Part shown: piece by piece, positions 4,597 to 6,241 of the stretch
Numbering within the stretch: position 1 is the stretch's first letter
How the letters are laid out: every line of letters begins with the position of its first letter
NCBI GenBank assembly: GCA_021794255.1
Contig: JAJYRF010000055.1
Location: forward strand, 1-6,241
Direction of reading: 5' to 3'
From: a bacterium
GTDB lineage: Bacteria; SZUA-79; Acidulodesulfobacterales; Acidulodesulfobacteraceae
DNA length: 6,241 bases
Notes under the pieces: model-generated
Told to the model about the DNA's origin: nothing
The model's input: the letters and a program-made list of their open reading frames with translations, nothing else
Database searches by the model: none
Translations under genes and position numbers: made by a program

Positions 4597-6241
4597 GATA
4601 TTCACAATTTTTTATACCTTCCTTAAAAGAAGACCCTAAAGAAGCGGTGCTGCAAAGCCATAAACTTATGCTGAGGGCAGGCTATGTAAGACAGCTTTCA
4701 GGGGGAATTTACGCTTACCTTCCTTTAGGATATAAATCATTAAAAAAATTAGAAAATATAATAAGAGAAGAAATGAATAATGCGGGAGCGATTGAACTTT
4801 CAATGCCGTTTGTTCAGCCTCTTGACTTATGGAAACAATCAGGCAGAGATAAAGATTACGGCAAAGAACTATTAAGATTTAAAGACAGGCAGGATAGAGA
4901 TTTTTGCCTTGCTCCTACTTATGAAGAGATTATTACCGATTTAGTAGGCAAAAATGTGCATTCTTATAAAGAACTTCCGCTTACATTGTATCAGATACAT
5001 TTAAAATTCAGAGATGAAATACGTCCGAGATATGGACTTATGCGGGCTAAAGAATTTATTATGAAAGACGCTTATAGTTTTGACATTGATAGCGAAGGAT
5101 TGGATGAAAGCTATAGAAAGATGAAAAAAGCCTATACTAATTTATTTAAACGTCTTGGTTTTGATTTTATTTTTATTAAAGCGGATTCAGGAGAAATAGG
5201 AGGCTCATATTCAGAAGAACTTATGGTTATAAGTGAATACGGAGAAGATAAAATTGCAATATGCAATAATTGCGGATATAGCGCTTCTTTAGAATCTGCA
5301 GCTTCTGTCGGTAATTTTCCAGAACCTTTAAAATCATGCAGGCAGCCAAAAATGACTAAACTTGCAACACCGGATAAAAAAACTATTGAAGAAGTAAGCG
5401 GCTATTTAAAAATTGATGCGGAAAGTTTTGCAAAAACAATAATTTATGAAAGCGAGATAGGTTTTATAGCTGCAATGGTAAGAGGCGACAGGGAAATTAA
5501 TGAACATAAACTTAAAAAAATAGCAGAAGTTAAAGAGCTTAATCTTGCCAAAGAGAAAGATATTGAAAATATAACTTGCGCGCCTTGCGGTTTTGCAGGA
5601 CCGTTCGGACTTCAAAATATTAAGCTTATAATTATTGATGAAGAGATACAGGCTCAGGAATACTGGATAACGGGAGCGAATGAAAAAGATTTTCATATGG
5701 CAAATGTTAAACCCGGCAGGGATTTTATAGCCGATATAACGGCAGACATCAGGACTGTCAAAGACGGCGATATATGCTTAAGATGTGCCGGACGTTTAAA
5801 TGTTAAAAATACGATAGAGTTGGGGCATATTTTTAAATTAGAAGAAAAATATTCATCTGTTATGGACGCCGGATTTTTAGACGAAAAAGGCATAAATAAG
5901 CATTTTGTTATGGGATGTTATGGTATAGGAGTCGGAAGAACCTTTCAAGCGTTGATAGAGATTTTTTCCGATGAAAACGGTATTAACTTGCCTGTTTCAG
6001 TTAGTCCATTTGCAGTTTCCGTCGTTTCTTTAAATCCTAACGACGAAAATATAAAAAATATTGCAGATAAAATATACAGCGATTTATTAAAATCAGGAAT
6101 AGATGTTTTATATGACGATAGAAAATTGTCGGCAGGAGTTAAATTAAAAGACAATGATCTGATTGGGATTCCTATGAAAATAATAATAGGGAACAAGACT
6201 ATAAAAGAAAATAAATTTGAACTTTCTATAAGAAAAACCGG
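4593..6241 (+). CDS. proS: Prolyl-tRNA synthetase, bacterial type, 3' end cut by window
   Basis: Class II synthetase charging tRNA-Pro in the cytosol. 549 residues are visible in one unbroken frame, and the frame is still open at the window edge. Since bacterial ProRS is usually about 570 residues, only some 20 should be missing. It opens MRYSQFFIPSLKEDPKEA. Motif 1 lies at about 65-76 (GAIELSMPFVQP). The proline-recognition loop CLAPTYEE (105-112) is followed by motif 2, FRDEIRPRYGLMRAKEFIMKDAYSF (139-163), with Arg140. The editing insertion domain runs from about 220 to 405; Lys281 in AKT aligns with the editing lysine Lys279 of E. coli, and VRGDREINEHKLK (296-308) is characteristic. Motif 3 is GCYGIGVGRT (441-450) with Cys442 and Arg449. 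The anticodon-binding domain follows from about 470. The recognition loop reads A-P-T-Y where G-P-T-H is usual, but Thr109 and Glu111 are kept. The ATG overlaps the ispG stop by 4 nt. Identification is firm. Confidence 0.97.
   Translation, partial: MRYSQFFIPSLKEDPKEAVLQSHKLMLRAGYVRQLSGGIYAYLPLGYKSLKKLENIIREEMNNAGAIELSMPFVQPLDLWKQSGRDKDYGKELLRFKDRQDRDFCLAPTYEEIITDLVGKNVHSYKELPLTLYQIHLKFRDEIRPRYGLMRAKEFIMKDAYSFDIDSEGLDESYRKMKKAYTNLFKRLGFDFIFIKADSGEIGGSYSEELMVISEYGEDKIAICNNCGYSASLESAASVGNFPEPLKSCRQPKMTKLATPDKKTIEEVSGYLKIDAESFAKTIIYESEIGFIAAMVRGDREINEHKLKKIAEVKELNLAKEKDIENITCAPCGFAGPFGLQNIKLIIIDEEIQAQEYWITGANEKDFHMANVKPGRDFIADITADIRTVKDGDICLRCAGRLNVKNTIELGHIFKLEEKYSSVMDAGFLDEKGINKHFVMGCYGIGVGRTFQALIEIFSDENGINLPVSVSPFAVSVVSLNPNDENIKNIADKIYSDLLKSGIDVLYDDRKLSAGVKLKDNDLIGIPMKIIIGNKTIKENKFELSIRKT

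Noticed and set aside
5406..6196. Three minus-strand reading frames of 66-96 codons
   Set aside because: All are antisense to the continuous proS frame, which carries the recognisable editing domain and motif 3 there.

Overview
This is a very AT-rich bacterial window. All genes are on the + strand, and the AT-only spacers contain several simple and tandem repeats. It holds four complete protein genes and a fifth that runs off the right edge. The most recognisable pair is ispG (MEP isoprenoid pathway) followed by a bacterial-type proS with an editing insertion domain, which together mark the source as a bacterium. I recall ispG-proS neighbours from several Deltaproteobacteria/Desulfobacterota-like lineages. 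A low-GC member of such a group is a reasonable guess, but the sequence does not settle the taxonomy.

Layout. Positions 1-421 hold no gene I can support. They contain a 10-copy, 15-bp tandem array (71-220), a shorter 10-bp tandem pair (22-41), an AT palindrome (289-304) and a clear ribosome binding site. Positions 422-3304 form a three-gene cassette: a TTG-initiated polytopic membrane protein of the flippase-like (UPF0104/LPG synthase TM) family, a GT-B glycosyltransferase overlapping it by 4 nt, and, after an 82-nt G-free spacer, a family 2 (GT-A) glycosyltransferase. Positions 3305-3525 are another repeat-rich AT spacer. Positions 3526-4596 encode IspG, and proS starts inside the ispG stop codon (ATGA overlap) at 4593 and continues past 6241.

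Function. The first three genes look like a small envelope glycoconjugate module: two soluble or peripheral sugar transferases plus an integral membrane protein of a family tied to lipid or lipid-linked substrate handling. The product cannot be read from sequence. The last two genes are housekeeping: the Fe-S enzyme of the penultimate MEP step and prolyl-tRNA synthetase, probably translationally coupled.

I found no CRISPR array, insertion sequence, tRNA, rRNA or convincing rho-independent terminator. The most unusual signals are the 15-bp array upstream of the cassette, a 12-A tract inside the membrane protein gene where a one-base slip either way truncates the protein, and the G-free, Shine-Dalgarno-less spacer before the family 2 glycosyltransferase. 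I see no strong evidence for a wholly new system.
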